Notes under the pieces: model-generated
Told to the model about the DNA's origin: nothing
Database searches by the model: none
The model's input: only the letters and a program-made list of their open reading frames with translations
NCBI GenBank assembly: GCA_036351575.1
Contig: JAZBPJ010000097.1
Span: 1-43,620 of the forward strand
Direction: 5' to 3'
DNA: 43,620 nt
Source of the DNA: JABDPF01 sp036351575
GTDB lineage: Bacteria > Pseudomonadota > Gammaproteobacteria > Xanthomonadales > SZUA-36
Program-made: the position numbers and the translations under genes
In this document: piece by piece, positions 1-7,903 of the stretch
Position numbering within the stretch: the first letter of the stretch is position 1
Layout: every line of letters begins with the position of its first letter

Positions 1-594
1 CAGACCCAGGTATAGCCAGAAATCACCCTGTGTCAGGCGCCGAGTATGATCCCTGAGGTCAGCGTTTGCCGGCCGCGCCACGGCCGCCTCGCGAATCGCA
101 CCGCCCAGGGCGCGGTCCAGCGCGTCGCGGACCCGCGTCGAGCAATTGTCGGCGTAGTAGTCGTAGAGGTATTCACGGTTTTCCGGCCGAATGTCATGCA
201 GCAGGCTTCTCACCAGTGCTGCCGATTGCTGCTTCGAAAGCGCCAGTCGCTGCGCACGAATGCTCCTGTTTTCCGAGACGTACTGCGCGAACTCGGCGTC
301 GGACGGCTGCGCCGCCGAAAAATAGCGCATGCGGCCCATCAGGAAGCGCAGGAAAAAATTTTCCTGCGCGAAATCAAAAAAACCGTAGTTGAAGGTATGG
401 TCGAGCCCGCGGGCGGGGTCGCGGACCCAGATCGCGTTGTGTCCGAAGCGCTGCCAGTAGACTTCACCCGGCCCGTAGGTCACGAGCCAGACCTCCGTGC
501 CCGGGTCACCGGGCCTGTCCAGCGCGTTGGCTTCGCCGGCGACGGCAAAAACAGTTAGCGCAAGCAGCAGCGCCCGCAGAACACTAAGCCGCAT
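1..594 (-). CDS. DUF4105 (Lnb N-terminal periplasmic domain-like) protein, C-terminus cut by window edge
   Basis: The frame is open from an ATG at 594 to the window edge, giving 198 residues without a stop. The first ~24 residues look like a signal peptide (MRLSVLRALLLALTVF, then a small-residue AGEANA stretch), so the protein is probably exported. The body shows the pattern I associate with DUF4105: an early WLVTYGPGEVYWQRFGHNAI segment, a FNYGFFDF segment, and the late YYADNCSTRVRDAL segment with its conserved Asn-Cys-Ser/Thr-Thr core. The domain is thought to be a periplasmic peptidase-like fold, but the function is not settled. It lies 76 bp downstream of corC on the same strand and could be the last gene of the miaB-ybeZ-ybeY-corC unit, at the place where lnt is found in Escherichia coli. 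The C-terminal part lies outside the window. Confidence 0.75.
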   Translation of the reverse strand, partial: MRLSVLRALLLALTVFAVAGEANALDRPGDPGTEVWLVTYGPGEVYWQRFGHNAIWVRDPARGLDHTFNYGFFDFAQENFFLRFLMGRMRYFSAAQPSDAEFAQYVSENRSIRAQRLALSKQQSAALVRSLLHDIRPENREYLYDYYADNCSTRVRDALDRALGGAIREAAVARPANADLRDHTRRLTQGDFWLYLGL

Positions 595-670
595 GATTCA
601 CCGGGGATCCCGGATTTGCGGCGCAGCGGGCGAAACCGTTCGGTAAATCATTCGAGCGATCTGTGCCGGG

Positions 671-1513
671 CTAGCCCAGCACATTCATTTCCAGCGCGAT
701 GATGCGCCGGTTGTTCGCCTTGACCACGCGGAACTCGAAGCGGTCACCGAGGATCATGCTGTCGCCATACTCCGGCACACGGCCGAACTGGGCGAGCAGC
801 AGGCCTCCGATCGTACCGTAATCGTCGTCGCTGAAGTCACTCTCGAAAGCATCGTTGAATTCATCGATGGGCGTCAGGGCCTGCACCACGAAACGGTTTT
901 CCCCGGTCTGCTGGATCAGGGCTTCTTCTTCCGCATCGAATTCGTCGTCAATCTCACCGACGATCTCCTCCAGCACGTCCTCGATCGTGATCAGCCCGGA
1001 CACACCACCGTACTCGTCGACGACGATCGCCATGTGATTGCGGCTGACCCTGAAATCCCGCAGCAGCACGTTGAGGCGCTTGCTTTCCGGGATGACGACA
1101 GCGGGCCGGATGATCGCCGAGAGATCGATCGGCGGCCCGCCGGGCGCGACATGCGGCAGCAGGTCCTTGGCCAGCAGGATGCCGACGACCTCGTCCTTGT
1201 CCTCTCCGATCACCGGAAAGCGGGAGTGACCCGACTCGACAATGCGGGGCAGGAACTCTTCCAGCGGCGAATCGGCATGAACCACGACCATCTGGGAGCG
1301 CGGAATCATCGCGTCGCGAACCTGTGTTTCGGAAACTTCCAGCGCACCCTGCATCATCGCCTTCACGTCGAAGTCGAGAATATCCGCTTCGCATGCGCTT
1401 TCGAGTATGTGGATCAGCTCTTCGCGGCTGCGGGGCTGACTGGAGAAGGCCTGGCTGAGCTTCTCAGTCCAGGTTTTTTTACCGTTACCGTTACCCGGTT
1501 GGTCGTCGTTCAT
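671..1513 (-). CDS. corC: CorC/HlyC-family CBS-domain transporter accessory protein
   Basis: The 280-residue product has the length and layout of cytosolic CorC (YbeX). There is a charged N-terminus, a pair of CBS domains at about residues 60-190 (VRDAMIPRSQMVVV opens the first; VVDEYGGVSGLITIEDVLEE closes the second), and a C-terminal CorC_HlyC domain at about 200-280 ending in ANNRRIIALEM. The family is linked to Mg2+/Co2+ efflux and, through its neighbours, to ribosome maintenance and heat-shock survival. It has no membrane segment, so it is the soluble type. It follows ybeY by 98 bp on the same strand, the standard order miaB-ybeZ-ybeY-ybeX. The ATG at 1513 gives the expected N-terminus. 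Confidence 0.92.
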   Translation of the reverse strand: MNDDQPGNGNGKKTWTEKLSQAFSSQPRSREELIHILESACEADILDFDVKAMMQGALEVSETQVRDAMIPRSQMVVVHADSPLEEFLPRIVESGHSRFPVIGEDKDEVVGILLAKDLLPHVAPGGPPIDLSAIIRPAVVIPESKRLNVLLRDFRVSRNHMAIVVDEYGGVSGLITIEDVLEEIVGEIDDEFDAEEEALIQQTGENRFVVQALTPIDEFNDAFESDFSDDDYGTIGGLLLAQFGRVPEYGDSMILGDRFEFRVVKANNRRIIALEMNVLG

Positions 1514-1611
1514 CGGTGTAAGGCTGGCGACGCCACTCGCGTCACCCCGAATATAGGGTCCCGCAGGAAGCGATTCCAGTGTTTTTTGTCGGCGCAGGGC
1601 ATTGAACAGCT

Positions 1612-2058
1612 TCAGCAGTAGGGGTTCGGCACACCGAGAGAAGCGAGAATTTCAATTTCCAGCGACTCCATCTCCTCGGCCTCGTCATCTTCCAGGTGGT
1701 CGTGACCCAGCAGGTGGAGCACCCCGTGCACGGTCAGGTGGGCCCAGTGATCCTGCAGCGGTTTTCCTTGCGCGCCGGCTTCTTCGGCCACCACCGGCGC
1801 GCAGATCACCACGTCGCCGAGCAGGGGTATGCCCAGGCCATCAGGCAGGTCCGCGGAAAAGGAGAGCACGTTGGTCGCCGCGTCCTTGCCCCGGTAGCTG
1901 TCGTTGAGCGCGCGGCTCTCTTCGCGCCCGACAATGCGAATGGTCAGTTCCGCCGTATCGCGCCCTGCGAGCGCCGCCCGGACCCAGGCCATGAAATCCG
2001 CCTCGCCGGGGATTCCGTCCCACTCACCGGCCAGCTGCAGATCGACTTCAATCGCCAC
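1612..2058 (-). CDS. ybeY: rRNA maturation endoribonuclease YbeY
   Basis: A 148-residue protein with the diagnostic zinc motif HGVLHLLGHDH, giving ligands His111, His115 and His121 in the H-x3-H-x5-H spacing of UPF0054. An upstream RGKDAATNVLSFS segment (about 57-68) is the other conserved block. YbeY is a single-strand endoribonuclease that acts in 16S rRNA 3'-end processing and late 70S quality control. The gene overlaps the 3' end of ybeZ by 11 bp, so the two are translationally coupled, which agrees with their known functional pairing. Length is typical for the family. Confidence 0.95.
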   Translation of the reverse strand: MAIEVDLQLAGEWDGIPGEADFMAWVRAALAGRDTAELTIRIVGREESRALNDSYRGKDAATNVLSFSADLPDGLGIPLLGDVVICAPVVAEEAGAQGKPLQDHWAHLTVHGVLHLLGHDHLEDDEAEEMESLEIEILASLGVPNPYC

Positions 2059-3022
2059 GATCGCCGCCCTCGTTCTGCTCGTAGGCTTCGACGATCCTCT
2101 GCACCATGGGATGCCGAACCACGTCGCGGGGGCTGAAACGGGTGACGCTCACGCCTTCGACACGCGACAGGACAGACAGGGCATGCTTGAGCCCGGAATC
2201 CTGCTTGCGCGGCAGGTCGATCTGGGTCAGATCCCCGGTCACGACCGCCGTTGACCCGAAACCGATACGCGTCAGGAACATCTTCATCTGTTCGCGCGTC
2301 GTATTCTGCGCTTCGTCACAGATGACGAACGCGTCGTTGAGCGTGCGGCCGCGCATGAACGCCAGCGGCGCGACCTCGATCACGTTGCGGTCGATCAGGG
2401 TCGCAACGCGTTCAAAACCGACCATCTCATAAAGTGCGTCGTACAAGGGCCGCAGGTAAGGATCGACTTTCTGCGCCATGTCCCCGGGCAGGAATCCGAG
2501 ACGTTCACCGGCTTCCACGGCCGGCCTGACCAGGACGATCCGCTGCACACGATCGTTCTTGAGCGCCGCCACGGCGCAGGCGACCGCCAGGTAGGTTTTG
2601 CCCGTTCCGGCGGGACCCACGCCGAAATTGATCGCGTTTGCTGAAATGTTGCGCAGGTAAGTCTTCTGGTTCGGACCCCGGCCGCGGATGATCCCGCGGC
2701 GGGTCTTGACGGCGACCTCGTCATCGGCCACGTGATCCGCGGCGTCTTCCAGTTCCGAGATACCCGATTCCTGCAGGTGCAGGTTGATCACGTCGGGGGA
2801 AAGCACATCGGTCTCCGACAGGCGGTACAGTTCCAGGAGCAAACGTCGCGCGGCACGGGCCCGCCGGGTTTCACCCCGCACGGTAAACAGGTTGCCGCGG
2901 CAGAAAATCTCGACCCCGAGCCGTGCCTCGATCTGCTTGAGGTGCTCGTCGAACTGTCCGCAGAGATTGGCCAGGCGCAGCGTGTCCGCCGGTTCCAGCT
3001 CCAGGGTGAGGCGCTCGCTCAT
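2048..3022 (-). CDS. ybeZ: PhoH-like ATPase YbeZ
   Basis: A 324-residue protein of the PhoH family. The Walker A motif GPAGTGKT is at 136-143 and a Walker B-like segment VICDEAQN is near 235. The N-terminal ~100 residues form the KH-like region usual for YbeZ. The family is a predicted RNA-associated ATPase that partners YbeY in ribosomal RNA processing. It overlaps miaB upstream by 4 bp and ybeY downstream by 11 bp, so all three are probably one mRNA. No anomalies in length or motifs are visible. Confidence 0.93.
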   Translation of the reverse strand: MSERLTLELEPADTLRLANLCGQFDEHLKQIEARLGVEIFCRGNLFTVRGETRRARAARRLLLELYRLSETDVLSPDVINLHLQESGISELEDAADHVADDEVAVKTRRGIIRGRGPNQKTYLRNISANAINFGVGPAGTGKTYLAVACAVAALKNDRVQRIVLVRPAVEAGERLGFLPGDMAQKVDPYLRPLYDALYEMVGFERVATLIDRNVIEVAPLAFMRGRTLNDAFVICDEAQNTTREQMKMFLTRIGFGSTAVVTGDLTQIDLPRKQDSGLKHALSVLSRVEGVSVTRFSPRDVVRHPMVQRIVEAYEQNEGGDRGD

Positions 3023-4362
3023 GCGGCGTCCGTCACCACGCGCCCGCGCAGCGAGTGGCTCATGGCCTCGGTGATGAAGACGTCCGCGAACTGGCCGATC
3101 AGGCGCGGATGCCCGTCGAAATTCACGACGCGGTTGTTTTCGGTCCTGCCGGAAAGCTGCTTCTCGTCTTTCTTGCTCGTTCCCTCGACAAGGACGCGCT
3201 GGGTGGTGCCGACCATCGCCCTGCTGAATCGCGCCGCCTGGCCATTCACCTGTTCCTGCAGGCGGGCCAGCCGTTCTTTCTTGACTTCCAGCGGCAAATC
3301 ATCCGGCAGGCTGGCCGCGGGCGTCCCGGGGCGGGCGGAAAAAATGAAACTGAAGCTCTGGTCGAACTCCAGTTCCTCGATCAGGCGCAGGGTGTCCTGG
3401 AAATCGCGGTCCGTTTCACCCGGAAAGCCCACGATGAAGTCCGACGACAGCGCGATACCAGGCCGCTTTTCACGAATCCGGCGGATCTTCTGCTTGTACT
3501 CGAGCGCCGTGTGCCCCCGTTTCATCAGGGACAGGATGCGGTCCGAACCGCTCTGCACGGGAAGGTGGAGGTAATTGGCCAGTTTGGGCACCTCGCCGAA
3601 GGCGTCGATCAGGCTCTGCGAAAACTCCATCGGGTGCGACGTGGTGAAACGAATGCGCTCGATGCCTTCGATGGCTGCAACGTAATGAATCAGCAGGGCC
3701 AGGTCAGCGGTGGTTCCGTCGTGCATCGGCCCGCGGTAGGCGTTCACGTTCTGTCCCAGCAGGTTGATTTCCTTTACACCCTTGGACGCCAGCGTGACGC
3801 ACTCGGCAACGACATCATCGAACGGCCGGCTGATCTCCTCGCCGCGGGTGTAGGGCACGACGCAGTAAGTGCAGTACTTGCTGCAGCCTTCCATGACCGA
3901 AACGAAAGCCGAACCGCCACGCGCGCCGGGCTCAGGCAGGTTGTCGAATTTCTCGACTTCGGGAAACGAGACATCGACAGGCTTCTTCCCCGCGCTGCGA
4001 ACCTCGTCCAGCATGGCAGGCAGGCGATGCAGGGTCTGGGGACCGAAGACCATGTCAACCGCGGGGGCGCGCTGAATGATAGCCTCGCCTTCCTGGCTCG
4101 CGACGCAACCGCCCACGCCGATCACGATGGCGGGATTATCCCGCTTCAGCTTCTTCCAACGCCCGAGCTGCGAGAACACCTTTTCCTGCGCTTTTTCGCG
4201 GATCGAACAGGTATTGATCAGGATAACGTCGGCCTCGTCTTCGCGGTCGGTCAATTCGAGCCCGTGCGAAGCGGCGAGCACGTCGGCCATTTTTTCCGAA
4301 TCGTACTCGTTCATCTGGCACCCGTGCGTCTTTATGTAGAGCTTGCCCGTCATCTTTTGCAA
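3019..4362 (-). CDS. miaB: tRNA-2-methylthio-N6-dimethylallyladenosine synthase MiaB
   Basis: A 447-residue radical-SAM methylthiotransferase that adds the 2-methylthio group to ms2i6A37 of tRNAs reading UNN codons. The N-terminal UPF0004 domain carries three cysteines for the auxiliary 4Fe-4S cluster (Cys15 in KTHGCQMNEYDS, Cys52 in NTCSIREKA, Cys86 in GGCVASQEG). The radical-SAM cysteines are Cys160, Cys164 and Cys167 in EGCSKYCTYC. A TRAM domain occupies the last ~65 residues. Two starts are possible, Met1 at 4362 or Met4; the family begins just before KLYIKTHGCQMN, so Met4 is equally credible. It is the first gene of the leftward operon and is divergent from the sirtuin gene. Confidence 0.95.
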   Translation of the reverse strand: MQKMTGKLYIKTHGCQMNEYDSEKMADVLAASHGLELTDREDEADVILINTCSIREKAQEKVFSQLGRWKKLKRDNPAIVIGVGGCVASQEGEAIIQRAPAVDMVFGPQTLHRLPAMLDEVRSAGKKPVDVSFPEVEKFDNLPEPGARGGSAFVSVMEGCSKYCTYCVVPYTRGEEISRPFDDVVAECVTLASKGVKEINLLGQNVNAYRGPMHDGTTADLALLIHYVAAIEGIERIRFTTSHPMEFSQSLIDAFGEVPKLANYLHLPVQSGSDRILSLMKRGHTALEYKQKIRRIREKRPGIALSSDFIVGFPGETDRDFQDTLRLIEELEFDQSFSFIFSARPGTPAASLPDDLPLEVKKERLARLQEQVNGQAARFSRAMVGTTQRVLVEGTSKKDEKQLSGRTENNRVVNFDGHPRLIGQFADVFITEAMSHSLRGRVVTDAA

Positions 4363-4451
4363 CGTCTTTCAAATGGACCGCGTAGAATACACCGATGGCC
4401 GCGATGCTTCCATGAAAACGGCCACGCACAGAACCGGAACGAATCGGTGAC

Positions 4452-5222
4452 ATGATGAGTCCTCTGCTTGAAAACAGCCTGCTCGATCGCCTGCGCAACG
4501 CCGGCAGCGTCCTGGTTTTGACCGGCGCCGGCATGTCGGCCGAGAGCGGCATCCCGACTTTTCGGGATGCCCAGACAGGCATGTGGGCGCGGTACCGGCC
4601 GGAAGAGCTTGCAACCCCTGAAGCATTCCAGGCCAACCCCGGGCGTGTCTGGCGCTGGTACGAAGAACGGCGCGTCAATGCGCTGGCCGCACTGCCCCAC
4701 GCCGGACACCGGGCGCTGGTGGAACTCGAACGCCTGCTGCCCGCGGTCAACGTGGTAACCCAGAATGTAGACGGCCTGCATCAGCGGGCCGGTTCCCGCA
4801 ACGTGGTTGAACTGCACGGCAGCCTGCAGCGCTTCAAGTGCAGCGTTACCCACCGCCCGATCAGCCGTTCATGGCTCGAAGAAGCTGAAGGCGCACCGCC
4901 CCCTTCCCCGTACAACCGCGCGGGGCTGGCCCGGCCCGACATCGTCTGGTTCGGTGAAGTGCTGCCCCAGGAAGCGGTCGATACGGCGATGAATCTCGCG
5001 CGAAGCTGCGAATTCTGCCTGTCGGTCGGAACCACCTCGCTGGTGCATCCGGCAGCCGGTATTCCGTTGCTGGCGCTGCAGCACGGAGCCGCCCTGGTCG
5101 AGATCAACCCGCAGGAAACGCCGCTCAGCGCGCAGGCGGACCAGTGCATCCGGGCGCCCGCCTCGCAGGCGCTGTCGGCAATTGTCGAGCAGCTGAAACC
5201 CGGTTCTCATTCAAAGGATTGA
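4452..5222 (+). CDS. cobB: Sir2-family NAD-dependent deacylase, zinc cysteines mostly missing
   Basis: A 256-residue sirtuin that would remove acyl groups from lysine using NAD+. Visible core motifs are GAGMSAESGIPTFRD (25-39), TQNVDGLHQRAG (103-114) and ELHGS with catalytic His122. Tyr70 and Arg73 in WYEERR match the Tyr-x-x-Arg pair that marks desuccinylase/desmalonylase-capable class III sirtuins such as E. coli CobB. The odd feature is the zinc module. Between the catalytic His and DIVWFGE there is only Cys130 (FKCSVTHRP), and the second CxxC pair is absent, replaced by a Pro-rich PPPSPYNRAG. The catalytic domain otherwise looks intact, so I treat it as a functional gene with a degenerate zinc site. 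Two adjacent ATGs (4452, 4455) could start it. It stands alone, divergent from miaB. Confidence 0.88.
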   Translation: MMSPLLENSLLDRLRNAGSVLVLTGAGMSAESGIPTFRDAQTGMWARYRPEELATPEAFQANPGRVWRWYEERRVNALAALPHAGHRALVELERLLPAVNVVTQNVDGLHQRAGSRNVVELHGSLQRFKCSVTHRPISRSWLEEAEGAPPPSPYNRAGLARPDIVWFGEVLPQEAVDTAMNLARSCEFCLSVGTTSLVHPAAGIPLLALQHGAALVEINPQETPLSAQADQCIRAPASQALSAIVEQLKPGSHSKD

Positions 5223-5264
5223 ATGCTGGACAGGACTGCGGCACATCCATAAACTGCAGCAACC

Positions 5265-5546
5265 ATGAAATTCAGTCCAGTAGCCTTGACCCGCCTGCTC
5301 CTGCTCGCGTTTCTTTTCGCGGCGCAGAGCCTGGCCGTGGCGCACCAGGTCGACCACGTCGCCAACTCGGAAGCAGGCAGCTGCGCCGTCTGCGTGGCGG
5401 GTTCGCACCTGGGCCACGCGGCCGTGGATTCCGCTCCGGAAGCGGTCGAGACTGCCACCCGCGCGGTATTCGGCACGGTTTCGGCGCAAAGCGTCGAGGC
5501 ACGCGCGCTTCCGGCCCGGCGCGCCCGCGCACCTCCCCTCTCCTGA
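5265..5546 (+). CDS. small secreted CxxC/His protein upstream of the TonB receptor
   Basis: A 93-residue hypothetical protein. The first ~26 residues form a convincing signal peptide (LLLLAFLFAAQSLAVA, predicted cut near AVA-HQ). The mature part is short, with a Cys40-Ala-Val-Cys43 pair flanked by His27, His31, His48 and His51, and a basic, Ala/Pro-rich tail. I do not recognise it with certainty. It resembles the small DUF2946-type periplasmic proteins often encoded next to metal-uptake TonB receptors. The 72-bp gap to the receptor, with only a short hairpin between, suggests co-transcription and a role in periplasmic metal handling (inference). Coding status rests on the signal peptide, the metal-like residues and the position. 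Confidence 0.7.
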   Translation: MKFSPVALTRLLLLAFLFAAQSLAVAHQVDHVANSEAGSCAVCVAGSHLGHAAVDSAPEAVETATRAVFGTVSAQSVEARALPARRARAPPLS

Positions 5547-5564
5547 TTGATCGATCCATGAAGA

Positions 5565-5581
5565 CCGCCGCGTTACGGCGG
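5565..5581 (+). other. short intergenic hairpin before the TonB receptor
   Basis: A perfect 6-bp stem (CCGCCG / CGGCGG) with a 5-base CGTTA loop lies between the small CxxC gene and the TonB receptor gene. No run of T follows, so it is not a canonical intrinsic terminator. It may tune expression between the two genes or be an mRNA-stability hairpin. Confidence 0.35.
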
Positions 5582-5618
5582 CTGTATCCATCATTCAATC
5601 GAGAGAGAAACCAGGGAA

Positions 5619-7811
5619 ATGAAAATCCGTTTTGTTCCGCGCGCCGCTCTGGCCGGCGCCTGCATTGCCGCCATGAGCGGCGCGCTTGCCGATGAGGCAC
5701 AGCAGCACGCGGCTGACGAACACAGCCACAGCCCCCACCATGCGCACGATGATATCGAGGAGGTCGTTGTTCGAGCGGCACCGCTGGGACGCAGCCAGGC
5801 CGAACTGACCCAGTCGGCCACCGTGCTGAGCGGCGATGCGCTCAACCGTGAACTTTCCAGCACCATCGGCGAGACCCTGACCCGGCAGGCAGGGCTGGCG
5901 AATGCCAGTTTTGGCCAGAACGTCGGCCGCCCGGTCATTCGCGGTCTGCAGGGACAGCGGGTCGGCGTGTTGAGCAACAACATGTCCGCCAGCGACGCAT
6001 CCGCCGTCAGCCAGGATCACGCGGTGGCGATCGAGCCCTTCCTGGCGGACCAGATCGAGATACTTCGCGGTCCGACCACCCTGCTTTACGGCTCGGGCGC
6101 CATCGGCGGAGTCGTCAATATCGTTTCCCATACGATTCCCGAGCAGGTCCCCGCAGACGGCATGGCCGCCCGCGCCATGATGCAGATCGATTCTGCCGCC
6201 GATCAGCGCTTCGCGGCCGGCCGCATCGACATGGGCAGCGGAAACTTCGCTTTTCACGCGAATGGTTTCTACCGCCGTACAGACGACTACGAGATTCCCG
6301 GCGCGGCCGAGCTCTATCCCGAGGAAGAGCACGAAGATCATGAAGATCACGAAGAACATGAGGAGGAGGCAGCGAGCGGCATCCTGGAAAACAGCTTTCT
6401 GGACAACGAAGGCGGTTCGCTCGGAGCGAGCTGGATCGGTGAGCGCTGGCGCCTGGGGCTGTCCCTTACCGACTACAACAGTGACTACGGCATTCCCGGC
6501 GCACACTACCATCACCCCGGGGACGAACACGAAGAGCACGACGAAGAACACGACGATGAACACGGGGAAGAGGAAGAACTCGTCACGGTCGGGCTCGAGT
6601 CCCGGCGCTGGGATGCCGAGATCGTGGGCACGGACCCCTTCGCCGGCTTCGAGCGGCTCAGTTTCAGGTTCGTCAACACCGACTACACGCATACCGAGTT
6701 CGAAGGCGAAGAAGTCGGCACTGTTTTCGACAGCGATACCGACGACCTGCGACTGGAATTGCAGCACGATCCGTGGAACCACTGGACCGGCGCTTTTGGC
6801 CTGCAATACACCGACGTCGATTTCGACGCCGTCGGCGAGGAAGCTTACGTACCGCGGTCCAACTCCGAAACCGCTGCGCTGTTCTGGATCGAAAGCGCGG
6901 ATTTCGGCAACTGGCAGCTCGACCTGGGCCTGCGTTACGAAAACGTCGATGTGACCGCGCTGGAACTGCTTTCTCACGACCACCACGAAGACGGGGGGCA
7001 CGAGGAGGAATTCGAAGAACACGGGGAAGGGCCGGTCCGGAAAAGCTTCTCACCGCTGTCGATATCCGCGGGCGCGATCTGGCACGTCAATGAAGACAGC
7101 CACCTGAGCTTCAGCGTGGCACGCGCCGAACGGGCTCCGACTACCGCGGAACTTTTTGCTTTCGGCCCGCATGTCGCCAGCCAGACTTTTGAAATCGGTG
7201 ATGAAATGCTGCGGGTAGAAAGCAATCTGCACGGAGAGGTCGCATACCGCGTGGAAGGTGATCGCCTGAGCGGATCATTCACCGTTTACGCGGACCGCTT
7301 CGACGACTACATCTACCAGGTGGACACCGGCGAAGAAGAAGACGGCCTGCCGAAACGATACTGGTCTCAGCAGGACGCCGATTTCGTCGGCGGCGAAATC
7401 GAATTGCGCTACGACCTCGGACACTACGAAAGCGGCCACTGGTGGGTTTTCGGCCTGTTCGATTACGTCGATGGAGAACTCGGCGACGGTCACAACGTGC
7501 CCCTCATGCCGCCCATGCGCATCGGCGGCGGTCTCGACTGGCACCGGGGCGACTGGCAGGCCAACCTGACCTGGATCCGCGCGGACGACCACAGCGACGT
7601 CGCGGAATACGAGACACCCACGCCGGGATACGACCTCGTGAACGTCGAACTGAACTGGCACCTGCCGTTCTTTGAGCGCTCCGAATGGGACCTGTTCTTC
7701 AAGGGTCACAACCTGCTGGACGAGGACATCCGGAACAGCACGTCCTACCTCAAGGACCAGGCCCCGCAGATCGGGCGTAATTTCGTTCTGGGAGTGCGGG
7801 CCGCGTTCTGA
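5619..7811 (+). CDS. TonB-dependent outer-membrane receptor, histidine-rich, ZnuD-like
   Basis: A 730-residue receptor that would import a metal, most likely zinc, across the outer membrane using TonB energy. The signal peptide is residues 1-24 (cut near ALA-DE). A His-rich N-terminus (30-43) is followed by a TonB-box-like DIEEVVVRA (45-53), a plug domain (about 60-175, with RGLQGQRVGVL and EILRGPTTLLYGSGAIGG), and a beta-barrel ending in the C-terminal aromatic signature GRNFVLGVRAAF. Three long His/Asp/Glu-rich insertions are seen at about 236-250, 296-320 and 453-472; they should lie in extracellular loops or at the barrel mouth. This arrangement is characteristic of ZnuD zinc receptors; copper or nickel cannot be excluded. 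I see no clear Zur box upstream. The small CxxC protein gene precedes it. Confidence 0.9.
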   Translation: MKIRFVPRAALAGACIAAMSGALADEAQQHAADEHSHSPHHAHDDIEEVVVRAAPLGRSQAELTQSATVLSGDALNRELSSTIGETLTRQAGLANASFGQNVGRPVIRGLQGQRVGVLSNNMSASDASAVSQDHAVAIEPFLADQIEILRGPTTLLYGSGAIGGVVNIVSHTIPEQVPADGMAARAMMQIDSAADQRFAAGRIDMGSGNFAFHANGFYRRTDDYEIPGAAELYPEEEHEDHEDHEEHEEEAASGILENSFLDNEGGSLGASWIGERWRLGLSLTDYNSDYGIPGAHYHHPGDEHEEHDEEHDDEHGEEEELVTVGLESRRWDAEIVGTDPFAGFERLSFRFVNTDYTHTEFEGEEVGTVFDSDTDDLRLELQHDPWNHWTGAFGLQYTDVDFDAVGEEAYVPRSNSETAALFWIESADFGNWQLDLGLRYENVDVTALELLSHDHHEDGGHEEEFEEHGEGPVRKSFSPLSISAGAIWHVNEDSHLSFSVARAERAPTTAELFAFGPHVASQTFEIGDEMLRVESNLHGEVAYRVEGDRLSGSFTVYADRFDDYIYQVDTGEEEDGLPKRYWSQQDADFVGGEIELRYDLGHYESGHWWVFGLFDYVDGELGDGHNVPLMPPMRIGGGLDWHRGDWQANLTWIRADDHSDVAEYETPTPGYDLVNVELNWHLPFFERSEWDLFFKGHNLLDEDIRNSTSYLKDQAPQIGRNFVLGVRAAF

Positions 7812-7843
7812 CTTTTCGAGGTCACGGGGTCATGATCTGACGC

Positions 7844-7873
7844 AGCTTGCCGGCCCGGACGGGCTGGTAAGCT
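7844..7873 (+). repeat. strong palindrome/hairpin between the TonB receptor gene and kbl
   Basis: A 13-bp stem (11 Watson-Crick pairs and 2 G-T pairs) closes a GGAC tetraloop. The arms are AGCTTGCCGGCCC and GGGCTGGTAAGCT. No T-tract follows, so it is either a non-canonical terminator for the receptor gene, an mRNA 3'-end stabiliser, or a REP-type palindrome. The apical sequence GGCCCGGACGG (7852-7862) recurs at 9371-9381 inside the palindromic element downstream of kbl. Confidence 0.6.
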
Positions 7874-7903
7874 ACGTTCAGGCCATGGAACCGGGGCATC
7901 TGA

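Noticed and set aside
4383..4388. TAGAAT as a -10 box for the sirtuin gene
   Set aside because: No acceptable -35 hexamer or TG extension is found at the right distance.
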